From Marsupella aquatica (Eukaryota > Marchantiophyta): a DNA stretch of 64,000 bases. Location: NCBI GenBank assembly GCA_973895155.1, contig OZ316892.1:9672001-9736000 (forward strand). The letters are read 5' to 3'. The position numbers and the translations under genes were made by a program. The notes beneath the pieces were generated by a model. The model ran no database searches. It saw nothing but the letters and a program-made list of their open reading frames with translations, and had not been told where the DNA came from. Of the stretch, positions 40,931 through 52,539 are shown piece by piece. Every line of letters starts with the position of its first letter. The first letter of the stretch is position 1.

Positions 40931-42539
40931 TGCGAGTAAAGAGTAATTTGGTTAGCTAGTAGACTGTTGTTAGCCAGACACTAATAGTTTTATTAATTTT
41001 TTTAGTTTTGCTGCCTTTTATATATTTTGTGTGTTTTCATGACTCCAGATGGCTAGCGAGGTCGCTAATGAAAAAGAGTAGTCCCCAAAATGTATGTCAA
41101 AATGTATGTTATCTACCAAGTTGTTGTTAGTGAGGCAGTTGGATATAGAAAAATTAGGGGTCATGTAAGGAAAGGTTTTGCTCATGCGGGTAAATTTTTT
41201 ACTGTTTCCTCACACGCTACAATGACCCAAAGGCCCGTGACCAAAGCAAACTCAAGTTGGCACTCTCTAAGTGCACACTCCTGGGAAGGAGCATCTGGTG
41301 TGCACTAGAGGGGTCATGCTAGAGTATTTTACAGGGCATTTTGGAGCATAATACCATGGTCAAGATCTTGTCCACCTCTTTAGGACGAGTCTCCTATAAT
41401 TTTACTAAAGTTAGCAAATAGAGAAATCTTTTAATACATCCTTTAAACCACAATTATCTGTATAAGAGTAACTACTTACCCATTGATAGCTCTCATTATA
41501 CAATGCACATGGTTTACTTCCACTAGGAATGGACTTGGGTTCCACATTTATGGTGAGTGTATTGTTTACAAAGGGTAGAAAGAAGCAATAGCCAGTAGCT
41601 AATAGGGCCCTTTGACATGGGCATGTGTGGAGCATTATGGGCAATAATAGCCCCTTATTATTAATTATGGGAAAATGAAAAATTTAACTCAAGCTTTCAA
41701 GTTCCCATAATTTTCCTTGACATCTTCTCCAAGAGTACTAAACTAAGATAAAATACTTGGGATTTCTAGTCAAATTAAAATTTTTGCATTAATCTTAAAA
41801 TGTGGAAAGGCATATTCTATATTAAAGAAATTGGACAACTGAGATGAAAACAGGGCCCAAGATGCTTTTCCTCTTACCAAGGTTCGGGAAACAAGAACAT
41901 GCAAAAGGTCTAGTCCAGGCATATATATTGGCAACACAAATAAAAACCTCTATTGTAGGAATATTGAGTTATCTGGGGAGTCCTCTAGGTACCCTGATGC
42001 AAATCAAGGAATTTACAAACTACCAAAATCATCTAGCTAAAGTAAAATTTTAGAAGATGTCTATGATTTATTTTCATGTACTTTATTTCATATTATCCAA
42101 TGTTCAAGTTTCCTATACCCTTCAAACAACCAATCTGGTTTCCTCCACCTCCGCTAAGTGGGTGTCCATGTCACCATGTCCATGTGACAATGTAACAAGC
42201 TTATTATATCCTTTTTTAGAAAGATTATTAGGTTGTCCATGGAAATATGCGGTTATTTAAGTGCAAAATGCATACATGCTGCATGTCATCATGCCATTGG
42301 TGCTTTACAACTTTATGTAAAATGATTTAGAGGGGTGATAAATGATCAAATTGCAGTTGCAAGTGATGTATGGCCCCCCATTAGATGATCCCCCAAGCCT
42401 AGCTCTCTGACTAGCTAGATCCCACTTCAAAGATATGACCCAGAGAGAGTTGGCGGAGGTACAATTTGATTTGCAAGCTCTGACAGAACAGCTAGATGGT
42501 AGCTGTAGACTAGCTAGATAATTAGCATATTCTCACGAA
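40931..42539. other. Intergenic region
   Basis: AT-rich, with no gene or repeat assigned. Short open frames on both strands are not protein-like. Confidence 0.55.
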
Positions 42540-44336
42540 CTAGCTCAATACCCGTGTGTTGCACAAAAGATGTCGTGTTGCCCAAGATGTCGTTAAGGAA
42601 AAATATGCCGTGTCCTCTAAGATGTCGTTAAGACAAAAATATATTGTGTCGCCCAAGATGTCATTAAGAAAGAAAATGTCGTGTCGCCCAACTGAAGATG
42701 TCATGAAGAAAAAAATGTTATGTCGCCCAATGTGTCATTAATAAAGAAAAAAGATATCGTGTCACCCAAGATGTTGTTAAGACAAACGATGGTGTGACAC
42801 CCAAGATGTACTTAAGAAAAATGATATTGTGTCACCCAAGATGTCCTTAAAACAAAAGGATGATATCGTGTCAACCAAGATATTGTTAAGAAAAAAGATG
42901 TTGTGGCACCCAATATGTCCTTAAGAAAAGAAATGCCACATTGCCCAAGATGTTGTTAAGTAAAAAAGACGTTGTTAAGAGAAAGTTGCATAAAAGATGG
43001 TGTGGTGAGAAAAATATGTTGAGGTGAAAATAGATGTTGAGGTGAGAAAAAGAAGTTGAAGTGAGAAAAATATGTCAAGGAGAGAAATGTTGAGGGGAGA
43101 AAAAGATGTTGAGGTGAACAACGATGGTAATGAGAAAAAGAGATGTTGAGCTAAGAAAAAGAAGTAGAGCAAAAACTATGTCAAGGAGAGAAAAGATGAC
43201 GATGTGAGAAAAATATGTGAAGATGAGGAAAATATGTTGAGGGTGAGGGAAAGATGTTGTGGTGAGATAAAAATGTGAAGGTCAGAAACAGGTCAGATGT
43301 CGAGGTGAAAACAAATGTCAATGAGAAAAAGAGACGTTGAGGTGAGACAAAGAAGTCAAGGTGAAGAAAAGATGTCGAGGAGAGAAAAAACATGGTGAGG
43401 TGAGAAAAAAGACGTTTAGGAGAGAAAATATGTCGAGGGTGAGGGAAAGATGTTGTGGTGAGATAAAGATGTCAAGGTGAGAAAAGATGTCAAGGTAAGA
43501 AAAGATGTCAAGTCAAGTGAGAAAATATATCGAGGAGAGAAACAAAAATCAAGGACCTAACCATGTTGAGGGTGAAAAAAATTGTCGTGAGATAAATATG
43601 TCCATGTGAGACAACATGGTGAGATGAGAAAAATATGTCAAGGCAAGGTAGAGTTGTTGTGGTGGTGTGCAAAAACTCGTGCACTGCACATAGAAATTGG
43701 AGACTGAGATAATAGTCACCGCAACATAGAGTCCAAGCACAACCAAGTGACAGAAAAAAAATGTTTTAATTTTTAATTTTAGAGAAATTAATATCATATA
43801 TATATTATTTATACTCAAGTTTTTTCAGAACTTTAAAGTTATTATCCAACTCTTTAAGTCTCAATTTTAGTAATTAGTTTTTAATTTATTTTCAATTAAT
43901 GTTTTTTTTTTTAATCTTGGTTGGGTTTGGGTAAGCTATGGGTAGCTTGGGCAGAGGTAATTCACATTAACAGAGATATGGATGGATCCTGTAGTTGCAG
44001 AAAAACAAAATTTCACTTAAGACCTAGGATTGTTCCCAGTTTTTCTTGATTTTATAAATAATACAACAGGGTTAGGTACCTTTTTTGTCTTTTGTTTCTA
44101 TCATTAGATTCTTTTTTGTGTGAAAAGTGCATGCAACAGGGTTAGTTACGTTTTTTGTTTTGTGTGTCCAACAATTGATTACTGTTTGTGGGAAAAAATT
44201 TCTTGTACTTTTTGGTTCACTCTATATTTCATTTGCTTTTGGTTTTATCCCTTCTCTGTATTGATTACTATTTTTGTTGGCACTGTATTTTTGAACTACG
44301 ACCACTGTATAAAAAGGCACAACCTTGTATTATAGA
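42540..44336 (-). mobile_element. Helitron-like element copy 3, best preserved
   Basis: The left end has CTAG at 42540, then ATACCCGTGTGTTGCACAAA (hairpin slightly decayed). A minisatellite of about 35-bp units (42568-42975) changes into an 18-20 bp purine-rich minisatellite (42976-43660) of the type GATGTTGAGGTGAGAAAAA. Near 43675 an internal decayed hairpin CTCGTGCACTGCAC occurs. A conserved non-repetitive part follows and the right-end segment TTGAACTACGACCACTG...CAACCTTGTATTATAGA ends at 44336. On the minus strand this is 5'-TCTATAATACAAGG...CTAG-3', so both expected Helitron termini (5' TC, 3' CTRR after a hairpin) are present. The right flank is not the expected insertion base. No protein is encoded; about 1.8 kb, non-autonomous. 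Confidence 0.55.
42568..43660. repeat. Two-part minisatellite, 35-bp units then 18-20 bp units
   Basis: The first part reads GATGTCGTGTCGCCCAAGAT plus GTCGTTAAG-AAAAA. After 42975 the unit shortens to GATGTTGAGGTGAGAAAAA and close variants, almost pure purine on the plus strand. Open frames here are repeat by-products. Confidence 0.9.
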
Positions 44337-45358
44337 AGTTAAGAAGTTAATGGGTGTGGGAGATTGCAAGCTTCAATCCCTAATCTGGTGTAGATGTGAA
44401 GCACTTTCAATTTTCGCTGATATTTTGGTGGCCATATGCCGAGAGGTGGATCTAGGAGTAGGAGGGCGAGACCTGGATGGCAACCCGGAGTCAACCCGGA
44501 TGGCAGTGTAGTAGACAAAGAACATTTAGACACGTCAATACATATGGTGGTAGACTTTAGTGAAAATAATTGTATAGTCAGGAGACTCGGGGTTGAGTGG
44601 AAAGATCCTCAGGCTGGGAATGATCAAAGACAACAACTACTTGTGATAGGATAGGATTAGATTTGCATTGTGTGCCCTTGCCTTGAATTAAGTTTAGGGT
44701 TTTGTGAGGTTTTAGGTTAAGTGGATATTTATTATTAGGGATAGCACCATTCTCAACCAATCACATGACCCACAGAGTACTGGTATGACATCATTCTCGA
44801 CCAACCAGATTCATACTCTTTGGTTGGAAGTTTTTCCTGGGGTTTTACCGCTCGTTCAACTGATTATGAGCTTGGAGTTTACCTATTAAAATTGTTTCTG
44901 GAAATCTTTTTACTATGCATGAAGAAATTCTGGAAATCTTTTTAACTATACATGAAGCAATTGCTGAACGATTGACCAGAATGAAGACGAGAAGAGTTGA
45001 ATGGAGATTCTTGAAAGTGAGGTCAACAATAGACAGGTGAAGAGAGTCGGAAAAATCGTTTTGGCCCATATAATTTCCGGCCCATCGTTGATCTTGATGT
45101 ATTCAGCGATTCATCCATGAGGCCTGGCTAACTACAATGTAACTGCAGTTAACACATGGAACATTTAAGATAATGCAAGCTTGTTTTATTGCAGAAGCTT
45201 AAACTTGAAATATTTACTCAGAGATTGATAATATAGATTCAATCATTATTCGCAAAACTCATATCTTTGTGTTTGGCTGAACAATCTCTCTAACAAACCA
45301 GGTCCTTGTGACTCATCGAAGCAACCAAAATCGTTCGTGCAACCAAGTTCGTGCAAAA
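44337..45358. other. Intergenic region
   Basis: No gene identified. A short imperfect tandem near 44888-44950 repeats CTGGAAATCTTTTTA-ACTA and CATGAAG. The right end is the 3' flank of the S-protein homolog. Confidence 0.5.
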
Positions 45359-46167
45359 CTATGGTCCGCCGCCCCGAACCTTCTGCCAAGCAGCAACAAA
45401 TTCCATATGGCCATCTTCGGAACTTGCAACCCAGAATCCCGTGTCATCGACTGTCCAGTAACAATCCGGCAAACAATCAAATGTCATGCCTGCCTTACAC
45501 CAATCAACGACGTCCTCGCTAAACGTGTGGGAAGTGAGGTCAAAATATCTGCACCATCAGTTCAAGTGACATGTCAGCCAAGACATAAGATGAATGGAAA
45601 ACATACAAGAAAATTTTATCTAAGGATGAGGCTGGAAAACCATCCAGGGAAACTAGTGGTAATCGGTGAACCATTATATCGATAGCCTTGAATTAATGAA
45701 AAATCGTCAGGCTAGCCAGTTTGAACTCCAAGTTTTCGTCTCGTCTAGCGGACAACAAGGATGAGAATATATCAGAGCAAAAGGTCAGTCTTAGCTGGGA
45801 ATCCACTATTGACAATACCTCTGTCAATAGTTATACACGCCGTTTACAAATGAAGGGTAAATTGAAATCCCCAATTATACACAACGAAAGACACTAGCTT
45901 AGCAAAATGAAAAGTTAAGGTAACTCACGAACTGCCGATACATTTCACGTCCTCAGGAACTTCGAAGACTTCAGTGGTGCCCTGGGCCAACTTAATATCG
46001 GGGATAACTGTTCTGGTGTCATTGTCGTGTGTCAGGTATTTCCAGTAGACAAGGTCGTTGGTAGCACTATTATGCACATGGGTAGATCCGATCTGGCCGA
46101 GCCCACACTGCGCAAGGGTTGCCAGAACCAGGAGGAAGCATAGAGGTGCGTATCCTGTCTTGGCCAT
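45359..46167 (-). CDS. Secreted S-protein homolog (plant self-incompatibility S1 family), two exons
   Basis: Minus-strand exons 46167-45929 and 45548-45359, joined by a GTGAGT...GGTGCAG intron in matching phase, give 142 aa. The N-terminus MAKTGYAPLCFLLVLATLAQCGLG is a clear signal peptide (given here in two parts: residues 1-10 and hydrophobic 11-24). The mature part begins with a beta-strand-like THVHNSATNDLVYW and has four cysteines (about 76, 97, 105, 109). It ends with CYWTVDDTGFWVASSEDG then an aromatic W. The closing CYW.V..DGF pattern, the small secreted size and the spaced cysteines match the S-protein homolog (SPH) family, of which poppy PrsS is the known self-incompatibility ligand. 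Most SPH genes have unknown roles. Family call from memory of the motif; function not inferable. Confidence 0.6.
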
Positions 46168-46360
46168 TGTGCCTTCGCTGTGCTGCAGATAAGAGTAGAA
46201 ACTTCGAAGTGCTCGCAAGCTGGTCTCACTATAATAAAAAAGGGGACTGCGGAAGAGAGGTAAGATAGGTAAGACAGTGGAGGCCCGGAAGACATCCAAA
46301 TCAGGAGCTACAAGAGTGAGCGACGAGCAGAGAATGGATCTGAATGCCAGACCAAGGTGT

Positions 46361-46368
46361 CTTATATA
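46361..46368 (-). promoter_or_regulatory. TATA box of the S-protein homolog gene
   Basis: On the minus strand TATATAAG lies about 195 bp upstream of the ATG at 46167, a suitable distance for a leader of roughly 160 nt. A second AT-rich TATATATGG stretch further upstream (about 46509-46517) is an alternative. Confidence 0.45.
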
Positions 46369-46657
46369 GGCAGAAGTAAGGGCTGGATGTTTGGACATTC
46401 GGGATAGGCTGAGTAATTTCATGTTTGGCGCCGTCCAGCATGATCGACTCTCAGCTGTGAGCACAAGCAGCGGATGATGCCAGCTCACCACCCCATAATT
46501 ATATTATCCATATATACAGCCAGGTGTGTGAACAGGACTGGTAGGTGGAGGCTTCAGGCCGGGCCGGTCTGTATATATGTCCTTCAATGCTCCAGCCCTC
46601 CTAAAGATATATAATTCAAACTGCCAAAAAACCCTTGTTCACCAGCTTTCAATCTGA

Positions 46658-49298
46658 TCACCAGTCATCACCACAAGAACACACGCTATCTTTAAAATGG
46701 TGGAAGCGAATCGCATCCCTGGCTATAATCTCACGTCCGGTCACCTGAGAGATAAACTTGGTTGCTGTATGGCAATCTGAACACACCCGAAGGTTCTTAA
46801 ATACACGAATTGCTTTTCCCTGAGGTATGCGCATAAGTCCGTACGCTATAGCCAATTTCTCACTATGAGAGCAAAGAGCTAGTTTTTTATTCTCCTCATC
46901 GATATTCTGCAACACAAGCTGGGTATCGGGGATGTAACCTTCCGTCTTCAATTTTTCAGTCAATTTATTCAGCTCAGTGTATATTGCCCTTGCTTCTGGG
47001 TGAGATGTATCCCCTACAACAAATTCATGAATCTTGTTACCCGCTTCAATCCAGCTACGCCCTGCCTCCTTCCGAACACCTCTCCCGTGCATCAGAGTGC
47101 GCACCAATGACGCCTTCTCCCACTTGCCAGCTGCATCATAGATGTTGGAGAGAAGCACATATGCAGAGGAATTATTGGGTTCCAACTTGAGCAGCTCTTT
47201 AGCGGCAAGTTCGCCCAACTCCACATTACCGTAAGTTCTAGAAGCCCCAAGCAGGGCTTTCCAAGTTACTCCATCTGGTTCAACTGGCATGTCACTGATG
47301 AAGAGCTTTGCTTCCTCCAAGTGTCCAGCCGCCCAAGAAGATCCACCATGCAGTTATAATGCACAATGTCAGGGTCAACGCCATAATCTTGAGTCATAGC
47401 TAAAAAGAGTCTACGGCCCTCGTCAAGAAGTCCTGCATGACAACAGGCTGCAACACTGCCTTAATTGAAGTCCCGTTGGGCTTCACACAGTCCGCATTCA
47501 TTCTTCTGAAGAATCCTAGGGCTTCATGCCCACATCCATGTTGTGCAAGTCCACCGATCATTATGGTCCATGTGAAAACATCGCATTTCTTCATTTTGTC
47601 AAAAACTAGTCGGGCATCCACGCTGCCACTCTTTGCATACATGTGAATTAGTGCATTGCCAACACGCAAATCCGACTCCAATCCCGCTTTGCTAGCATGG
47701 CCATGAACCTCCTTCACCCACTCCAACGCCCCCGGACTTGCAGATGCATTCAAGATGTTCACATACGTGATTGCGTCTGGTTCGAAACCTTCCCGTCTCA
47801 TTTGGAAAAATAGTCGATATGCTTCCTCAGCGCGACCCTGTTCTGCATACGCGTCAATCATTATGTTCCATGTGACTACATCGCGTTTCTCCTGTCTGTC
47901 AAAAACTACTCGGGCGTCATCGATATTGCCACTCTTTGCGTACATGTGAACCAGTGCATTGGCCACACGCAATTCCGACTCCAGTCCGGCTTTGCTAGCA
48001 TGGCCATGGACCTCCTTCAGCCAAACCAAAGCCCCGGCACTTGCAGATGAATTCAGAATGCACAGATAAGTGATTGCATTTGGTTCTTAACATTCCCGTC
48101 TCATTTGGCGAAACAGTCGATATGCTTCCTGACCGCAACCACGTTCTGCATACGCGCCAATCATGGTATTAAACGTGATTACATTGGTCTTCAATTTATC
48201 AAAACTCAATCGGGCATCATCAATGCTACCACTTTTCGCGTACATGTGAACAAGAGCATTGCCCACACGCAAATCCGACTCCAGTCCTGCTTTGCTAGCA
48301 TGGCCATGAACCGCCTTCACCCACGCCAAAGCCCCTGCACTTGCAGATGCATTCAGAATGTTCGCATAAGTGATTGCATTGGGCTCCAAGCCTTCCCTCC
48401 TCATGTCGAGAAATAGTCGATATGCTTCCAAACCAAGACCACTTGCTGCGTATGCTCCAATCATTATGTTCCAGGTAATTAGATCTCGTCTTTTCATTCT
48501 ATCAAACAATAGTCGGGCATCATCTATATTACCACTTGCGGCATAGGCATCAATCATCACACTCCAGGTGATGAAATTTCGATGAGTCAAGTTGTCAAAA
48601 GCTCGCCTTGCCTCCGTGATGCACCCACAATTTGCATACATCTGAAGGAGGGCAGTCCCTACACGCACATCTGATTCAAGACCGGCATGTCGAATACACA
48701 CATGAACTTCTTTTCCCCATTCTGGAGCTAATGGACTAGCACATGCCTTCAGGATGCACATATATTTGATGTCATTAGGCGGTCTACCTTCTTTGCGCAT
48801 CAGTTTGAAAATTTCCAGTGCTGATTCAGCGTGATCACTCTTAGCATATCCTGCAATCATCATATTCCAAGTGACAACACTTTTCTTCTCAAGTTCATCA
48901 AAAACTCGACGTGCATGCAACAATTCCCCGCATCTGATATAGACATTCAGGAGGGTGTTCGCCACATGTGGATCCTTTTCCATTCCACTCTCGATGATGC
49001 AGTCATGCACCTGCTTGGCCGCTACAAGGTCTCTCAGCTTCGAACACTTTCTCAGAATATCAACATACATGTACGAGTCGACAGTAATACCTCGTTTTAT
49101 ACGAGTCTTCAAACTAGCAATTACTTCACCCGTGGTACCAGCACTGTGCACGTGCCTACTGCCACCGCCACCTTTCAAGATAAGGCTGGTGCCATAAGTA
49201 GCACGAAATTGCAATCTGCCTTGAGTAATGAATTTGAGCCTTGCCTTCACCCATGCTAGAGTTGACCAGCTCTCCACCAAAAGTGCATTCCTTATCAT
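46658..49298 (-). pseudogene. DYW-class PPR protein gene, disrupted
   Basis: An intronless PLS-class pentatricopeptide repeat gene, whose family edits C to U in organelle RNA. From ATG 49298 the frame runs through several repeats (VVTWNMMIAGYAKS, NFITWSVMIDAYAASG, LITWNIMIGAYAASG) to a TAA at about 48088-48090, where sister repeats have Gly-Leu or Gly-Phe. The same frame reopens and runs on until about 47455. There homology moves by -1 (a base appears missing after GCAGTGTTG), and near 47340 by another -1 in GGGCGG-CTGG. The last part (47320-46658) encodes intact E/E+ and DYW domains with HSEKLA, CSDCH and the end HHFKDSVCSCGDDW. One stop plus two indels suggest a recent pseudogene. Sequence errors are the alternative, because the rest is highly conserved. 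Confidence 0.75.
47660..48420 (-). repeat. Internal near-identical 101-codon repeats in the PPR gene
   Basis: The block encoding VHGHASKAGLESDLRVGNAL and HMYAKSGSIDDAR occurs three times, with equivalent points at 48268, 47968 and 47665 (periods 300 and 303 bp). DNA identity is high, including synonymous sites. Each unit is a P-L-S repeat triplet of the PPR array. Confidence 0.85.
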
Positions 49299-50733
49299 CT
49301 TCCCATTCAACCAGATGCTCTGGGCTTCCTCTGTAGGCACCACAATCCACAATCAGATCTAGAAAATTGGACTGGTACCAGCATAAAAAGTAAGAGGTAA
49401 ATGAAACTTTTTGGGTTTGTTGTTTCTGAAGTTCAGACGCTGTTTCTACAATGAAATAGATAGCAGAGAGGTAAGTCTTTGATTCTGGGGCTCGGACACA
49501 TACCTACCTCTGTCCAAACATAAATTTTCTTGTCTCCCTTGCTAAGCTGTGTTCCTTAGTACGGATAGCTTGCAAAGAAATCACTCCGTTTTACTTAAGA
49601 GCAACGGCTGTCCTTGAAGAATCCAATGATCTTAGAATAGAATTTCCAATGATTTTAACGGGCGACCAGGTAGCTCAAACTATCAATAAGCTCGTTCACT
49701 CTACAGTACTTGACTTAAACTGTATATCAAGAAAAGACAGTCTCAAGAAAAGACAGTCAAAAGCCTATCGAATTGTCACTGAAAACTCCATCGATCACAG
49801 CCATATTACACTTGGTTTGTTTGTACATAGAATTTGGAATTTGTAAGTTGCCAGCACGTCACTGTCCCATTCCAATCTGGCTGAAAGATCTCAGGTTTTT
49901 TATCCTTATGGTTTTTCAAAAGGACTCTACAATTCAGAAGTATAGCCTATCCAGCTAATTCACGTTGGCTCATTTAGATCCTATCGGCATTTATACACGT
50001 ATGACATGAATGTGATAGCTCCCGTCCGTGATTCCTTGCAGATACAATTTGAGCCAAAAAAATTCAAACTCGGAATTCACGTCTTCACCACAGGAGTCTC
50101 GTAGCAACAATTTCATGCAACCATATGGCACACGGCTTTTAATTTGAAAGTAGGTAATCATGAGATGCAAGAGCTCAGTGAGTCTTATTACCTGAAGACA
50201 TTGTACCCAAACAACGCCTGGTGCTAATACCGATCACTTAGAAAGATGGAAGATATCAACAGTCTTTGTTGAGAACTCATTCACACTCGTTCGGTACAAA
50301 ATCTTAACGTCATGATCAATCCAACAATATCAGATTCATACAAAAAAATTGATTGTACCTAGCTGCAGAGTGTGCCCTAAAACGGACCATATCCATCATC
50401 GTGTCCGCTCCGTTCCCGAGTCGGGAATAGAGCTGAAGCCCAGAGCCAAGAACCCCTCGCTAGGAATCTGGCCATATAAACAAACAGTACTAATTTCGAA
50501 TACTTCCTTCACGTTACCAGGCTGCTCAAGAAACTGTGGCATCTCGGGAATGTAGACAGAAGTGGAAGGCTCCCTCGCAACTGACTTCGGTGACCTTGAT
50601 CTCTTTGTGCATCCGATTGCAACGTTGGCTCTGACGGGGACCAGACCTCCAATTTGAAGAGTAGGCATCCTGAATACTGATGGCCCCAAAGCCAATCTTG
50701 CTTATAGCAAAGAATGCCATGTGAGAGAACAAA
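49299..50733. other. Intergenic region with one unassigned open frame
   Basis: 5' flank of the PPR gene, then AT-rich spacer. A minus-strand frame at 50396-50695 (first ATG at 50671, about 91 codons, starting MPTLQIGGLVPVRAN) has fairly balanced amino-acid composition but no recognised family or splice context. Confidence 0.45.
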
Positions 50734-50845
50734 CTAGTTCACTACCGGTGCCTTGCACAAAAGAAGAAGAAGTACTGTCGGCCAAGATTATGTAGTTGAG
50801 AAAAAAATGTCGAGTTAGCCAAGAGGTCATTGAGAGAAATTAGTC
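50734..50845 (-). mobile_element. Helitron-like terminus remnant
   Basis: CTAG at 50734, then a decayed hairpin region CCGGTGCCTTGCAC and ACAAAAGAAG. Two degenerate minisatellite units follow (GTCGGCCAAGAT, GTTAGCCAAGAGGTCATTGAG). No right end found. Confidence 0.45.
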
Positions 50846-52539
50846 TCTGGACCCCTTGTTCATCCAAGGAATGTGTGTAAATTTGTTTTTCCTTTGAACA
50901 AAGATATGAATTTTTTCAGCCAAAAGGATTGGGGATACTAGAAACCCTGCCAATTGCCGGAGTGAAACTGCTAGCCGTGACCCTATAGGCTTGTAGTTAC
51001 AATTATAGAGATACTAGTGAACGAAAAGGTAAACTGAAGGGCCATTTCTTCAGTCTGTCTCCAAAAAAGACTACTCTTGGGCTTCTAACGTGAAAATTTA
51101 ATCTCTAATTTATTTTTACATAAAAGCTGATATTATTAGAAGCTACTATCTCGCTGGGGTGGTGGATTGCCAAAATTTGTACAACATTGTGCTATCAAAA
51201 TAGGTTTTGTTTTGTGACATTAGCTGAATTTTTGAAAAGCTAAGAATGTCAAAATGTTTCCATCATGTTCACTGGACACACACACCTCAGACACGAGTAA
51301 ACCTGTTGGTCCAGAGCTTTTTAAATTTCGTGTTGCTCTGCTTTGATTTGATAACTGAACATTGTAGTTTTGTGCATAGATTTTTGAAAAGGGGAAATAA
51401 GTCTCAAATTGTAATACATAGAAGATGCATTACAATAAGAGGCAGGTAGGAAACAACCCAATAAGAAACAACAAGCAATCCTCTAGACAAGTGCACCCGG
51501 GCCTGGTGCGATTGCAGCTGTCCGACTCAGAAAGTTAATGCTCTTTTGGACTCCTGATTACCTTGGTGGCCAAAGAATTCTATCGAAGTCTCCAAACTAA
51601 TTGTGTAAAACTTTCGCAACTAAGAATTGTATGCTTGATAGCGCTTCTTATCCATTGGTCCACAACAAAGGAGCATTATAATTGCAAACTAAGACCGAGC
51701 CTACGCACTATTACTTGTGCAGGCCCAACTTATGTGAGTACCACCATCCAAATTGAAAAACATCCCATGTCTTCATCTCAGAAAAGCTTCCATCTTTGAC
51801 TCTTCGATTTGAACAGGATAAGTAAGAAGTGACGGGCATGACAAAGAATCAGGCACCTGATCAGGCAGCTCCGTGACACGTAGCCACAATTGCTTATGAC
51901 ATCTCCTGCTCCAACCACTTGTCACAAAATGAGACACAACGAGTTGAATGATGAGGCTGCCAATGTTTCGAATGCACATCCTGTCTTCAGGAAATCCTTC
52001 ATAACAAGCCCTCGTTGATCCTCCTGTGGACTTACAAGAGAAATACCGTATCCATCACAAATCCATCTATTTGCTTGGTATGGATGCAAAAATTTGTTGG
52101 CTTCAACATATCCTACTATACAACCAAACAAAATTTAGAAGACAAAGAAGCAATTTTGCAGAGCTTGTTCAATTCTCCATATCTCTTGGATGGCTGATTA
52201 TTGGTTGAAAGTTTAGAGACAATGGTCCTGTTCTCAAAGGCTCCTCATTGCATTTGGAGTGTCACTGAGATGACTACTCACTGATCCCAACCTAAAGGCC
52301 ATTATCAAACCACGTGATGCTAAGGGAGGAGGGTCCTTAGCTTCTTTTGTTCCGACGGTTTTGTTTGGGCAGTTACAGGAATACGGTTACTTTTAATGTT
52401 GAACACTATTTATTTTTATAATTTTTTTTAAATGTAAGTAAAGGGATTATGGGTTAATGTTTTTAATCTTGTACTTTGTATCAATAGGTTTGGATGAATT
52501 ACTTTTAAGTATTCTTACATTACGTTTTGACGGCACAAC
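50846..52539. other. Intergenic region
   Basis: No gene or repeat assigned. The open frames of about 60-78 codons are not protein-like. Confidence 0.55.

Noticed and set aside
45308-45685. 125-codon plus-strand frame
   Set aside because: It is antisense to the second exon of the S-protein homolog, whose translation and splice phase are convincing.
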